A stretch of 64,000 nt of DNA from Chlorokybus atmophyticus (taxonomy: Eukaryota > Streptophyta > Chlorokybophyceae > Chlorokybales > Chlorokybaceae): the NCBI GenBank assembly GCA_009103225.1, contig RHPI01003129.1, forward strand, positions 51,942 through 115,941, given 5' to 3'. The notes under the pieces were generated by a model. The model made no database searches. It was not told where the DNA came from and saw only the letters and a list, made by a program, of their open reading frames with translations. This document shows, one piece after another, positions 1-14,313 of this stretch (its first letter is position 1; each line of letters begins with the position of its first letter). The position numbers were made by a program, and so were the translations under genes.

Positions 1-2
1 AC

Positions 3-2798
3 GCAGATGTATTTCAGGATGAACTCCCAGAGTTGCCTCCCGATCGAAACATACATCATACCATTCCGTTAGAGGAGGGGGCAAAGCCACCTTGGCGGCC
101 TATATACAGGCTAAGTCCCTTAGAACACGCGGAGATGGAAAAACAGCTCAAAGAGTTATTGGACAAAGGTTTAATAACAAAGAGCATATCTCCTTTTGGT
201 GCACCAATTTTGTTTGTGCCCAAAAAGAATGGCAAGCTACGCATGTGTATTGATTACCGTGCGTTGAACAAGGTCACTGTGAAAAACAGATACCCTTTGC
301 CTCGGATTGATGATTTGTTTGATAAGCTGTCAGGTGCAACAGTGTTCAGCACGCTGGATTTGACCAGTGGTTATCATCAAATCAAAATCCACCCGTCGGA
401 TATACAAAAAACTGCATTTCGCACCCCACTAGGACACTTTGAGTATAAAGTGTTACCATTTGGGTTAACAAATGCACCGGCTACATTTCAGACAGCAATG
501 AACGCGGTATTTGCTGATGAATTGTACAAGTTTGTACTGGTATATCTAGACGACATTATTGTGTTCAGCAAAACCCGGGAGGACCACCACAAGCATGTGG
601 AATTGGTTCTAGCTAAGTTACGCGAACACAAATTCTATGCCAACCTGTCCAAATGCAACTTTGCAAAGGATGAACTACCCTTTTTAGGGCATGTGATTGG
701 CAAAGAAGGATTGAAACCAGATCCTCAGAAGGTGTGTGCGGTAAAGGATTGGCCACCACCCAAGGATGTACATCAGTTACGTGCTTTCTTGGGGCTAGCC
801 AATTATTTCCGCAAGTTCATGCGAGCATATTCTGGCATGGCAAATCCTTTAACATCTTTACTAAGAAAAGATGTTAAATTTGTGTGGACGGAGGCACACG
901 AGGTTGCTTTTACACGCATTAAAGATGCATTAACACAAGCCCCTGTGTTAGCCTTCCCCGACCACACCAAGCCTTTTGTGGTGATCAGTGATGCTTCCAC
1001 CATTGGGTGTGGGGCAGTCCTTCTACAAGATGACAGACCATGTGCATATGAAAGCAGAAAGTTCATTCCTGCTGAACGTAATTACACAACCACTGAGCAG
1101 GAATTGCTCGGGGTGGTGCACGCGCTGCGCACATGGCGTTGCTACTTGGAAGGGGTGGAGTTTTCAGTGATTACTGATCACAACCCGCTCACATTCTTTC
1201 ATACGCAACAAAATCTGTCGAGGCGGCAAGCTAGGTGGAATGAATTCATTTCTCGTTTCACTTTCACTTGGCAATACCGTCCGGGTCGCACCAATGTGGC
1301 GGATCCACTAAGTCGCAGCCCTGCTCTTTTGGCACTTACGCGCTCTCGAAGTACGCGTAATGTACAACAGCCTGAAGATCCTTTCTTAAAGGAAGTGTCC
1401 ACAGGTTATAACTCAGATGATTGGTTTAGCAGTCAAACCAACTTGCAACAGCTTACTGCTGTTAGCAATCTGTGGTATAAAGGGGAGCAGTTGGCAATTC
1501 CCAACTCGGGCGACTTGCGTAAGCAATGCTTACATTCAGTGCATGACCCGCCGTATGCTGGGCATTTGGGGAAACACAAAACACTCAAATCTGCGCAACA
1601 GTTATACTGGTGGCCGTCAATGTCAGCTGACGTGGATCAATATGTTCGCACATGTGACGTGTGTCAACGTAATAAGCCACTACGACAAAAACAAGCGGGA
1701 TTGCTTAAACCATTGGCAATTCCAGAACAAAAGTGGGATAGTGTCAGTATGGATTTGATTACTGACCTACCTGAAACAGCAGCTAAATACACTGCTATTG
1801 TGGTTTTTGTCGACCGTTTGACTAAAATGGTGCATTTTGCCCCGTGTTGCACAACTGTAAGTGCACGGGACTTGGCACACTTATTTGTGTCCACGGTCTT
1901 TCGCGTTCACGGTATACCGCGTGAACTTGTCACAGATCGTGATCCTCGTTTTGTCTCCAAGTTTTGGCGAGAAGTCTGTGAATTGTTGGGGGTAAAACAA
2001 AGCATGTCGACTGCTTTCCACCCGCAAACGGACGGTCAAACTGAGCGAGCAAATCAAATACTGGAAGAAATGCTTCGCCACTATGTGGCTCCTAATCATG
2101 CTGATTGGGACAGGTACTTGCCAATGGCAGAGTTCGCTGTGAACAACGCGTGGCAAGAAAGTGTAAAGGAAACCCCATTTTTCTTAAATTATGGGATTCG
2201 CCCAAACACACCAGCGTCATTGCGTGTACCTCGCAATGCCCTGACTGTGCCAGCGGCAAAGGAATTTGCCACTAATATGCAAGAAAATTTGGCTCGAGCC
2301 AAGCTGTGTCTGTCAGAAGCACAGGACAGGCAAAAAGCTTATGCTGATACACATCGAAAAATGGCCACTTTCGATGTCGGCGATAAAGTTTTGCTTAATG
2401 CAAAAAACATAACCATCAAAGGTACGGGTGCTCGCAAGTTGCTGCCCCGATGGTTAGGTCCTTTCTCTATCACTGATAGAGTTGGTACGCACGCTTATCG
2501 ACTGCAATTGCCCCCAAGTGTGCGTATACACAACGTGTTTCATGTAAACTTGTTGAAACCTTACCGCTCAGACGGTAGAACACAGCCTCCACCACCGCCA
2601 ATTGAGGTGGACAGCGAGCTCGAATACGAGGTGGAAGCTATATTGAACCATAAGCTAAATGGTCGAGGACGCGCAACTCGCTATTTGGTGAAATGGAAAG
2701 GGTATGGCCCGGAACATAACAGTTGGGAGCCCGACAGGCATCTTACGCACTGCCGCGAGTTGCTTCGAGCTTATTGGGATTCATGTCCTGTCCCATAA
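3..2798 (+). CDS. Ty3/gypsy chromovirus Pol polyprotein (RT-RNase H-integrase-chromodomain), 5' truncated by window edge
   Basis: This is the 3' part of a Pol polyprotein. The frame is open from base 3, so the true start (with gag and protease) lies before the window. Reading from about base 33, reverse transcriptase comes first, with SPFGAPILFV, KTAF and the catalytic VYLDDIIVFS (about residues 165-180). RNase H follows (ISDAS, TTTEQELL, ITDHNPL). Integrase has an H-H-C-C zinc finger (HDPPYAGHLGKHK to CDVCQRNK) and the D-D-E core (SMDLITDLP, VTDRDPRF, GQTERAN). The last ~60 residues are a chromodomain (YLVKWKGY, NSWEP), which places the element among chromoviruses, where this domain is thought to steer insertion to heterochromatin. 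The visible frame has no stop before TAA, so this copy looks recently active. Confidence 0.95.
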   Translation, partial: ADVFQDELPELPPDRNIHHTIPLEEGAKPPWRPIYRLSPLEHAEMEKQLKELLDKGLITKSISPFGAPILFVPKKNGKLRMCIDYRALNKVTVKNRYPLPRIDDLFDKLSGATVFSTLDLTSGYHQIKIHPSDIQKTAFRTPLGHFEYKVLPFGLTNAPATFQTAMNAVFADELYKFVLVYLDDIIVFSKTREDHHKHVELVLAKLREHKFYANLSKCNFAKDELPFLGHVIGKEGLKPDPQKVCAVKDWPPPKDVHQLRAFLGLANYFRKFMRAYSGMANPLTSLLRKDVKFVWTEAHEVAFTRIKDALTQAPVLAFPDHTKPFVVISDASTIGCGAVLLQDDRPCAYESRKFIPAERNYTTTEQELLGVVHALRTWRCYLEGVEFSVITDHNPLTFFHTQQNLSRRQARWNEFISRFTFTWQYRPGRTNVADPLSRSPALLALTRSRSTRNVQQPEDPFLKEVSTGYNSDDWFSSQTNLQQLTAVSNLWYKGEQLAIPNSGDLRKQCLHSVHDPPYAGHLGKHKTLKSAQQLYWWPSMSADVDQYVRTCDVCQRNKPLRQKQAGLLKPLAIPEQKWDSVSMDLITDLPETAAKYTAIVVFVDRLTKMVHFAPCCTTVSARDLAHLFVSTVFRVHGIPRELVTDRDPRFVSKFWREVCELLGVKQSMSTAFHPQTDGQTERANQILEEMLRHYVAPNHADWDRYLPMAEFAVNNAWQESVKETPFFLNYGIRPNTPASLRVPRNALTVPAAKEFATNMQENLARAKLCLSEAQDRQKAYADTHRKMATFDVGDKVLLNAKNITIKGTGARKLLPRWLGPFSITDRVGTHAYRLQLPPSVRIHNVFHVNLLKPYRSDGRTQPPPPPIEVDSELEYEVEAILNHKLNGRGRATRYLVKWKGYGPEHNSWEPDRHLTHCRELLRAYWDSCPVP

Positions 2799-2932
2799 AC
2801 TGTGGGCTTGGTTTTATGACAGACTGGCAGTGCAGTTTCATTACCACCCTGTCATTTCCTGCTATCTCACTGGTTACAATTACTCGAAATCAAGCCTGAT
2901 CAACTTGAGTTCAACGAGGACGTTGAAAACCT

Positions 2933-2945
2933 AAGTGGGGGGGAA
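2933..2945 (+). other. Polypurine tract of the Ty3/gypsy element
   Basis: The purine run AAGTGGGGGGGAA lies directly before the TG that opens the 3' LTR. This is the expected plus-strand primer position. It confirms the element's orientation and fixes the start of the LTR. Confidence 0.8.
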
Positions 2946-3650
2946 TGTAACGGGAGCAATAATAATAGGGGTATTATTGCTACCTGAATAACACATTTGG
3001 TATGAATAAGTATTTAAATATGCTTATTTATACCTCTTTTCTACGGTTCCTCGCTTATTAAAGGCTATGATGCTTTATCATAGCTTAAATAAGTCCCAAT
3101 GGGTGTAGAACCGCTTATTCAAGCCTATTTAGTGTCACATTCGATATAATGTGATCACTATCTCGTTAGGTACCTTACGATAGGTATCTTTGGATAGGTA
3201 CCTTATCGATAGGTACCTTATCTGAGCTGTGATTGGCTCACGCTAGATTTCCTAACTACCCTATCTGTAGGGTCGATATCTAGTTGTGAGTTAATTATCG
3301 AGAGTTGTATAGTTGATATACTCTTGATATAAAAGGTCACATCAATCTGATGTGGGGACTTTCAGTTCTCTGCTCAGTGGCGGCCACGCCGTCGAAAGGC
3401 TTGTCATAGGCGGTGTGGGTGTTGGGGTAGAGGATTGAAGGGGCATCACCGGCGACGGTGGTGCTGTTACAGCGCGTGACGCGTGGCAAAAGTCGTGACG
3501 CGCGTGATGAGTAGGGTGATAGGCAAAGTGTGACACGCGATCAGCGTGACGAGAGTGAAGGCGCAGTGGTCGTGACGTGACGTGACACGCGTGACGTGAT
3601 GGGTGTGATGGGTGTGATGAAACCGCACTTATACCATAATTATGCTCTCC
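2946..3650 (+). repeat. 3' LTR of the Ty3/gypsy element (right end uncertain)
   Basis: The LTR opens with TGTAACGGGAG right after the polypurine tract. Its U3 carries a short tandem array built on GATAGGTACCTTA (about 3163-3225) and a TATA box, TATAAAAG, at 3328-3335. GC-rich sequence with repeated GTGACGCG and GTGATGGGTGTG follows. The 5' LTR is outside the window, so the 3' boundary cannot be set by comparison. A MITE-like end at 3752 suggests another element sits in or next to the LTR. Confidence 0.6.
3328..3335 (+). promoter_or_regulatory. TATA box of the Ty3/gypsy LTR
   Basis: TATAAAAG lies about 380 bases into the LTR, just downstream of the U3 subrepeats, where an LTR promoter is expected. 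This is inferred from position and sequence only. Confidence 0.45.
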
Positions 3651-3684
3651 TGGCACCCAAGCATGATATTCTTTTAGACGTCAA

Positions 3685-3752
3685 GAGATTTACCCTGCTA
3701 AGAGCAAAAGACATCGGAGGATAAGCGGTATGCTCTTAAAGGGGGTATATTG
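3685..3752. repeat. Right end of a Tigger-type MITE relic
   Basis: Bases about 3690-3752 align by eye with the right end of the 13.24-13.77 kb MITE. Both contain CTAAGAGC- or CCAAGAGC-like stretches, GGTATGCTCTTA or AGTATGCTCTTA, then a terminal GGGGTATATTG or AGGGTAGATTG followed by TA. I could not find the matching left end. The upstream GC-rich GTGACG/GTGATGGG tract also resembles the inside of the 13-kb copy. Confidence 0.5.
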
Positions 3753-3924
3753 TATACACTTATATAACATCCTCATCTACCTTCCCATCACACAACCCAA
3801 ATGACATTCTTGTCTTAATATGCCTTTATAAGCATATGCAACTACCTCATGCCTACAACCAGCCCACAATCTGGTATTGCCCTGCATAATGTCGTATCTT
3901 ATGACAATCGCTCTATACATGTTA

Positions 3925-4030
3925 TAAAATAATAAAGGTGCATCACGCAAAGAGTGTTACCAATATACACACAACCATATACATATATATATATAATAAA
4001 GGTGTATTACGCAAATAGTTTTATTAATGT

Positions 4031-4078
<48 letters not shown>

Positions 4079-4180
4079 ATACATACATATATATATACAT
4101 ACATATATATATATATGTGTGTGTGTGTGAGCGTATGTATATGTGTGCGCGGGCGCGAGTGTATATATGTATATTTCAAA
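3925..4180. repeat. Short tandem duplication plus AT- and TG-rich microsatellites
   Basis: Two copies of about 44 bases beginning ATAATAAAGGTG and ending TACACAC lie at about 3927 and 3993. They are followed by AT dinucleotide runs (about 4038-4115) and a GTGTGTG/GCGCGGGCGCG tract. No gene is seen from 3753 to 4868; open frames there are short and low in complexity. Confidence 0.7.
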
Positions 4181-4866
4181 AACGAATAAAAAGCCCCGCT
4201 GAAATCAGCAAAAAGCTTATTTGAAGCAGGAGTAAACCAATCATACAGGGTGAGAGCGAGCGTAAATGAGAATGCCACCAGACATAAGTGCACTATGCAG
4301 CGTAACTTGTTGAAACAGTATTGCAATAGCTGTTTCCACTCCTTGACCGCAACAATGATGCCTCAGCCTGATAAGCACAGCCATTCCACACCAGCGATGC
4401 ACAATGCGTGACGCCCACATGCTACTTTGAGGCGCTCAAAACGAGCACTTCAGGCCGTATTTCAACATTTTTCGACCTTCATAAAGCATGCAAGTTTACA
4501 TCACTGGAAAGTGCTCGGCGAGAGCTTTCCAACGCACCCGCGAGCGCCTCAAGGTGACCTCGGGAGCTCAATTTCCCCTGGACCCAAAGTGGTGAGTTAC
4601 GCTGGTCGCGTAACTCGGGGCGATTCACAACTGCAGTCACGCGCGCGTATCCGCAGCTGACGCAACTGAAGTCCCCGCGGCGACTCAAGTGCAGGCCGCA
4701 ATGGCTGGGGAAAGTAGCATGTGCCCGGTGCAAAATGGCATCAACGGCCGGGGCATTCTCTGGAGGTTGGGGCAGCGAACGCTAATCATGCGCATATCAT
4801 AGGCATATCATAGGCATCAGCACCTTCACATGCACAAGTGCGTGCCGTGTGGCACGATTCGCTTAC

Positions 4867-5446
<580 letters not shown>

Positions 5447-5452
5447 CGCTCG

Positions 5453-6184
5453 CGCCGCATGGGTGCGCAATGCAAGGTTTGTCGCCGTGCGTGCACCGTC
5501 ATTCATAATGCGGTGCGTGACGAGGTGTTCAACCATAAAGTTTATTGTGATGGAGTCTGGCCTCACCGTCGGTTCCAAGCAATAGAGCATCATTATAAAA
5601 CATTGCGCATCTGCGCCAAGAAGTCGCATGGCAAGTTGCAAGACTTGATGGATTCTAGCCGGAACACCGTGTCCCGGTTCGGCGAAGCGCTAGCTGCTGC
5701 TGGAAACCACCGTCACATCGTGTGGAGTTTGTACGGTGCGCAATGTGTGCAATCAAACGGCAAAACAATTAGCAACCACCTGTCATACGATTTAGATCAT
5801 GTAGTGCCAATGCATACGTGTACACCGATATGGTGGCACTACACTGTTGATCATGTTCACCAATGCACGCATCCAATCACCAACATGGTGATTGAATGCC
5901 TGCATTGTACTCACTTGTACACATACATGCAAAGGGTACAAGCAATCGTGCAACGCAGGCGAGTTGAAGCACAATATTGTGTGCCCTACTTATTGCCAGC
6001 TCCACTACACGCCAATAAATATACAAACATAACCATCATTGTATGTACACTTGTGCACAATTTGCTTTATACACAACTTCTGGCTGGAATGGCTTGCCCA
6101 CGAAAGGACACTACTCTAGCATGCGCATATGATATGGCTAGCACATGTATACTAGTTGCTACTCAGTTGACGCCTTCAATATAG
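5453..6184 (+). other. Unassigned open frame after the CT repeat
   Basis: About 240 codons stay open after the microsatellite. The translation has several Cys and His residues (CKVC, HYKTLRICAKK, HLYTYMQR) but no domain I recognise. It ends at a TAG about 20 bases inside the last exon of the opposite-strand RING gene. The length is moderately surprising by chance, but composition and context do not establish a gene. It could be a fragment of an unknown mobile element. Confidence 0.2.
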
Positions 6185-7607
6185 GCTCCAGAGCCATCCA
6201 GGACAAAGATAATAGCGTCAATGATCAATCTGCACACCGCACACCTCGCAATGGTAGCAGGGCCAGATGTCGTCTGCAGGTACTGGTGCGCGCACTCCGC
6301 ATGGTAGAGGTGCATGCAGCTCACGCGGTGGGTCTGAAGATTAAGGAAGGCAATGACACGGGCCGCGCTCTCATGCTGCTCAAAGAGCTTGTCGTGACAG
6401 ATTGGGCACACTTCGTCCAGACACGCCTTCTGCACAGACTCGGAGCTATAGAGGTCTGACGGGTGCCCCTGCATGCGCGGTGGTCATTTAGGGGTGCTTC
6501 TGTTGCACTGGAAGCATGGCGACGCTAGTGCAACAGATCAGGGTGACATACATGATGTGAATGCTGTTAACAGGCGCCTACCTCAAGTGGATGCTGCATT
6601 ACAGCTAAGCACTGCAGCCGCAGGGCGCCAGGGTTGCCACGGGCTTGTGGCAGTCCGACAAATTGTTGTCCACCGTCGGCATCATCATCGTCTCCAGCGG
6701 CCAGCAACAGCTGCTCAGTAGCATCGTAAAGAGCTTGCCGGCGGCGCCAGTTCTCCCACACCTGATCAAATTGTTAGCCTCTGCAGGAGGATGTCTGTCT
6801 AGCTCACTGCATGCACGAAAAGTTGATAAGCCATAGCTTCTACCTGCAGCGCTGCACGCGAGTACTTGTACACAGCCCAAGGAGTAGCAATGGCCGCCAA
6901 GGCAGGTGCCGCAGCGGGCATGAGGCAGCAGGCGCCGAATGCGATGGAGTACGAGACAGCACCGATGACCGCAGCATGGCTCGAGGCGCAGACAGTGTTG
7001 AAAACGGCGTCACCGGCAGACACCTGGCTTAGAGCAACGCCGTGCGCCTGGTCCAGTGCCACAATGCCACCAACCACGGCCGCGCAGCGCACGGCGGCGC
7101 CTTTCGCAAAGCCCAAGTTGCCATGATGGTGCTGTAAGTGACTTGGCCCGCCGTGCACGTGATCGCCGGTGGTGCCTGCAAGATGGTTATCGCCGAGTGT
7201 TGAGAGGCATGCATGGGGTACAGCAATCTGGTGTTAAGTGAGGCATAGCAGTTGCGGTGCTGGCAAGCGCTGACGCTCACCATGATGGTCGGCGTCAATG
7301 ACAGCATCAGTATGGCTTGTGCTGTCGTGAGTCGCAGACGGATCATGGACAGGATGGCTGCTGTCGTGCTGGTTGTCGGCGAAAGCGTGATGCGCATCGT
7401 CTCGCGTTGCATCATGATGACCAATGCTTTGGTGTGCACCTAGCAGTATGCCAGGGGGTGATGATGTGCGTGGCATCAACCGCAACAGTAGCAATGCACC
7501 AGAGCGACGGCTATTGCCATCTGCAGTGATTGGACGGACTGGTTGAGACTTGCAATTGACGGGCGACAGCACAAGCACGTGGGACGGGGGGGGGGGGGGG
7601 GGGGGGN

Positions 7608-7664
<57 letters not shown>

Positions 7665-7962
7665 TAACCTGCTAGTGTGCCGGAGGACTCAGGAGGGTTG
7701 CTGAGCATGAGGAAGTCCTGCGCCGCTGAAACGTCCACGTATAGCGGGTCCTGAGCGGCCAGAATGCAGAAGTAGACACCGCGGTCTGCATGCGCAATAG
7801 CCGGACAACCGGTGTCAGCAGCACGATGTTGCAAGTGTCAATGGCGCAACCAGATCACATCATGCAAGGAAAGAAGAGAGCACATGCTCATGATAGGCGC
7901 AACGTGCACGCACCCAGCCACCAGACGCCGCTGAGGGCCCCCAGCGCTGCGACCACCGACAT
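6163..7962 (-). CDS. RING-H2 protein A: His-rich, membrane-associated, probable E3 ubiquitin ligase
   Basis: This gene is split by introns and is paralogous to the gene at 9036-11358. Exon 1 (7962-7914) reads MSVVAALGALSGVWWL. Exon 2 (7785-7669) reads DRGVYFCILAAQD and onward. Exon 3 (7439-7281) is His/Asp-rich (GHHDATRDDAHH, HDSSHPVHD). All three junctions are phase 1 with GT-AG borders. A fourth exon (about 7130-6840) has Ala-rich hydrophobic stretches ending ALAAIATPWAVYKYS that could span a membrane. A fifth (about 6760-6579) is acidic (GDDDDADGG). The last (6468-6163) carries a RING-H2 finger, CPIC...CMHLYHAEC...CAVC. RING-H2 fingers recruit ubiquitin E2 enzymes; E3 activity and metal binding by the His tract are inferred. 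The exon 4 and 5 borders are uncertain. Intron 2 contains a long homopolymer. Confidence 0.75.
7586..7661 (+). repeat. G homopolymer (C on the sense strand) in an intron of RING gene A
   Basis: About 75 consecutive G with one unknown base at 7607. It falls between exon 2 and exon 3 of the minus-strand gene, so the transcript would carry a poly-C tract. The single N suggests the assembler could not size the run. Confidence 0.95.
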
Positions 7963-9035
7963 GGCTGCTGTCGGCTAGTCGCAAGGGCAAGGAACGCGCC
8001 CGCCAGGCTGAGAATGCAGGGCGACAAGGAGTGCAACCAATGCGCGCAGCAGAGTGCTTCCTCCACACTCCTTTCTCCCTTCTCGCCGCCACTCACCATC
8101 GTATAGGCCTGTGAACTCTGCGCACGACGAAGTCCACGGAAGGTCCCAAAGCAGGCCAATTCCCGCACATGGGTCCACACTCGGGTCCGCAGTCACCCGA
8201 CTCTAAAGAAAGCCCTCCTTACAGGTCCCGCAAATGCAGCTGCTGCGTGGTAGCGGCTACCTGATGCCCGGTAAAGGCGGTACGCTATGCCCTATCAGCT
8301 CAACCAAGCAGCGCATGTCCCAGGACCGGATGCCCCTCGCCAGCATGGCGACCTACCATGGCATGATTGGCAAAGTCCCTCTGCACTGGGCGATACGGAA
8401 GCTGGCACCTTGTCAGAGCGAAGGGGGGGAAGCGCCCTCCTCAAAAGGGAGTACGGCAACACGTGTCTGGTGTGGATTGGGACGCTTAGCGACATGCCCC
8501 TAAAGGGGCGCTTGACGTGTCGCGCTACGGGCGATGCGAGAATCAGTCAGGCCCCCGTGTAGGAGTGATACCTGCAGCAACGGACGGTGCGATCAATGCG
8601 ATACACGTATTCGCCCACTCCCCCAGACGTGCGTCCGATTATATGCAACAAAGTCAGACAACAATGTCAGAGCAGCGGCTGGCTAAGCTGGCATGAATTG
8701 CCTACGTGTGACCTAGGACGTCAAGACTTATAAGCACAGAACACTTGGTGTTCAAGTGTTGTTTGTGGCGGCTTGCTGTCGGTGTTCAGTCTCCACCGCA
8801 TGAGTATCAGCCTGCCTGCTACGTTGCGGCTGGTGCATTGGTGGTAAGCGGAGGCCCAAGTGTGGGAAATCCCGTGCGTCCTGTGAGGTGAGCGCTGCGG
8901 CACCAGTGGTCCAACAATCTATGCCAGTGTGGGGTGGGAAGGGTGTGCATTCAGTTGTTGCCTCTGCATCTAGCACGCTGACGTTCTGTTGTCTGCCGCG
9001 TGTCAGCTGCTGCAACTGCCTGTCGGCCTCAGGCG
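7963..9035. promoter_or_regulatory. Shared intergenic region between two divergent RING genes
   Basis: About 1.07 kb separate the two inferred start codons, which face away from each other. A bidirectional promoter is the simple inference from this layout, although no clear TATA box or conserved block was seen. An untranslated or extra 5' exon could also lie here: on the minus strand the stretch ending near 8093 is followed by a good GTGAGT donor. Confidence 0.4.
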
Positions 9036-11358
<2,323 letters not shown>

Positions 11359-13242
11359 GATGAGCGCGAGTCACCTCAGCTCAAGCTCATGTACATTAGC
11401 ATCCTAGGCTTTGTGTTGTGTTGGGCTCAACTTGATTTAGGTTGAGAGAAAGACAGCATGTACCAGAGAATGGTTGTTGTAAATAGAAAGGAAGCCATGG
11501 CTTGTCGCAGCGCTGTAGCTATAGTGGTAAATACATTATTTTCCCTATCATAGTTGTTGGCCTGTTCGTGCCGGTGTGTGCTGCGTATGCGTTGGTAAGT
11601 TGTGTTTTAACTGTCATGTGTTGCGTGCTGTTCACCTTGTACGTTGCGAGTGTGTTTGTGTCTGTCTTTGGTTCACTAATGCTTCTTCGACGGTTTTTAG
11701 ATATTGCATATAAAGTGATTTTATTGATGTGAAGGTCGGAAGCACCGCCTTGTTTAGCATCATCAACATCTAGCTTGAATATAGCAATGTTCAAGTTGAT
11801 ACAAAGGACTTTTGTCTCTATCATTGTCATAACAAAACCGTTACTTCCCATGCGTCTTCATGCTGAATAATTGAGTATCATCATGCATGTTGATAGTGCA
11901 AGCAACCGTGAATACTATAGCTATCAACATACATGTTGAAGTCATGTACATATCATACACTTGACTTCCTGTCATCTGTACTTATGCAATGGTATACATG
12001 CTTGTGCTCCAGTGTGTAGCACACAAGCTGACTGGCAGCTCGCCACTTGCCCCAATAATTGCGACAATACCGTTGTGGGAGGGGGCGCTTCACCTTGCAG
12101 GGCCTGTATGCAATGTATTGCATCACAATATGACAATCAGCCGTAAATACAAAGTTGCAGAGCAACTAGTCAAAATAAGCACTCATTGGTCGAGCTCGCA
12201 AGCCATGGCAACCGCACCGGGCAGCCCTCGCCCGCTTTGATTACAAACCACAATTGCATGCTACAGTTAAGAAGGTGGATACGCTGTGTGTGTACTCACG
12301 CGTGCATGCGTGCGACACAGACTTACACTAGTGCACGCCCTCACACGCGTACAAGTGTCATTGCAACGAGGTAATGCGCTGAAGTGAACACCGTCACTAC
12401 ATCAAGGTAGTAACATCCTCTATGTGATGGCAATTGGGCTCAACACATAACATGCATATGAGTAGCGCGATAGATATGTGGTCATTACATTGAGGGTATG
12501 CTGCAACTTGGTTGTTGTAAAAGTTGACCATATGAATGTTTGCATTGATTGCAACAATATGGCCCGCACAATTACTATATGATATGCTCAACATATACGT
12601 TGATGGTCTAAATGTTACTTGCTCGCTACGCGATTTGTACCGTTTCGTGTGGTGTGCAATGTGAGAGTGCTTTGTTCGTGTGTGTTGTGTTGCATAATGT
12701 GTACAATGTATGCAATAGTATGTGATTTCTGATGATTGAGTAACACCACCAGCTACTACAATACAATAGTTAGCGGCCAATTCATTTGGGTAACACCTAC
12801 ACTTGAATTTATATATGCAGTACAGTTTCGGTGGAAACTTCATGTTTGTAGGAAGTTTTGAGTTTACAAGTAATGGTTCATAAAACTCAAAAGCCTAACG
12901 AGTGGAAGAAGCTTGGTTTCACATAGACTAATTAGCAAAGTTAAGAGGAAGGAGAACCTAGCAGTGTAGCCAGAAGAGGAAGGAGGTCACGTCTGCACCG
13001 GATGCCTTTCTAGCGGGTGCATGCTATGTGGCGCGTCCAGTGAGGCTGATAGCGTCCGTGCCCCAGCTGGCAGCTCCTATCAATCCGTCCGCAGTGCCCG
13101 TCATGACTGTTTGTCCTCCGGATGTAAGAGGTAAGAAAGCTGGAGGTTGTGCCTCTACCTCGCAGCTGCAGCACTCCGTTGCGACACGCACATTTCCATG
13201 ACGCAAGCGTGCCTGCCGACTGATGGTTACCACAACTAGGTA
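11359..13242. other. No supported gene
   Basis: After the RING B stop, only short open frames appear on either strand. One at 11502-11732 (+) is rich in hydrophobic residues, but I found no homology or splice logic to support it. The sequence from 12.4 to 12.9 kb is AT-rich without repeats I can name. Confidence 0.6.
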
Positions 13243-13772
13243 CAGTCTTACCCCGTTAAGAGACTTCGCTCCAAGAGCATAACCCCGCTTATAGCATAGG
13301 AATTGAGGTGACCAAATGTATTAGGGGCAAATACTGGTAGCTAAGAGAATATGCTGAACCACGAAGAGCATATCATATTTGATGGAAATTTTGATGAAAG
13401 TTTCAGTTAGCGTATGCCAAGTATCGGGGGAGGTGCGTGTGACGAGCAGCGCGTGATGCGCGCAGGGCGTGAAGGGCGTGATGGGCGCGAAGGGCATATC
13501 ATCACTGCATCACACATGTAATATTTGAGTTTGATCAGTTTTATATGTGCTTTTACATGCTATTCAAGTGAGCAGTTGATAAAACATGCATTGGCCAACT
13601 CAATAACTCACAAAGTTGAATAAATTCATGTTTTTGCTGCAACCGCGTAAATAGCATAAATAAGCTCTTGATAACTAAGAGCATGTTATCCTCTTAAATG
13701 CCAAGAGCATAACCTCGCCAAGAGCATACGATTGCTGGGGACAAGCAGTATGCTCTTAGCAAGGGTAGATTG
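13243..13772. mobile_element. 530-bp non-autonomous Tigger/pogo-type MITE
   Basis: The left end CAGTCTTACCCCGTTAAGAG follows a TA (13241-13242). The right end GCTCTTAGCAAGGGTAGATTG is followed by TA (13773-13774). The ends form an imperfect inverted pair matching those of the Tigger element at 50485-54154 (CAGTCTACCCTCGATATAAG). The interior has several AAGAGCAT motifs near both ends and a GC-rich GCGTGATGGGCGCG core. There is no coding capacity, so it was presumably moved by the Tigger transposase. Confidence 0.8.
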
Positions 13773-13774
13773 TA

Positions 13775-14313
13775 CGTGGCCCAATAGCATGCATCAGCAA
13801 CCTAGTAGGATGATTCTCACGAGCCCCTATCCCTAAGGGCATCAAACTCTACTCTATGTGCCAACTGCTTGACGATGAAGTAGCCCTAGGCGTTTGCCGA
13901 CCACTGCCAGATGGCACTGGCAACCTGGAGGCGGTAACATTGTACGTGTGCAACCCTCGCTTTGCTGCCAGTGCGTGAGATGCTGTGAGCTGATACTGAT
14001 GTAGTAGGGAACAACATCCATAGGTCGTTGTTTACCTCAACTGGTTGATGCAGGTGCAGTCAGCGGTAAATCAACGGGGTGCACCACGTAGGTTGGGATT
14101 GAGAACTAGCGACCACCTGTTAGCAACCATTGCACGCGGGGCAGAAGCAGCGTCCCACACACTGGCAAGTTAAGCGCGTTACGTGACCTTAACATTCAAT
14201 ACACCACAAGCAACGTTGCAAGTGCAAGCTGCGGCATCACCTTGTTTGAGGCATTAAGACTCTTTCATGTTCGCATGCCTGTTCTGGAATGCTGCAGATA
14301 GAATGTTTTTCTC
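13775..14313. other. No gene seen
   Basis: No open frame, repeat or motif that I can defend between the MITE and the end of the ankyrin gene. Confidence 0.5.

Noticed and set aside
3342-3656. Pro/His/Arg-rich minus-strand frame in the LTR
   Set aside because: Arises from the GTGACGCG/GTGATGGG repeats inside the LTR and MITE-like DNA.
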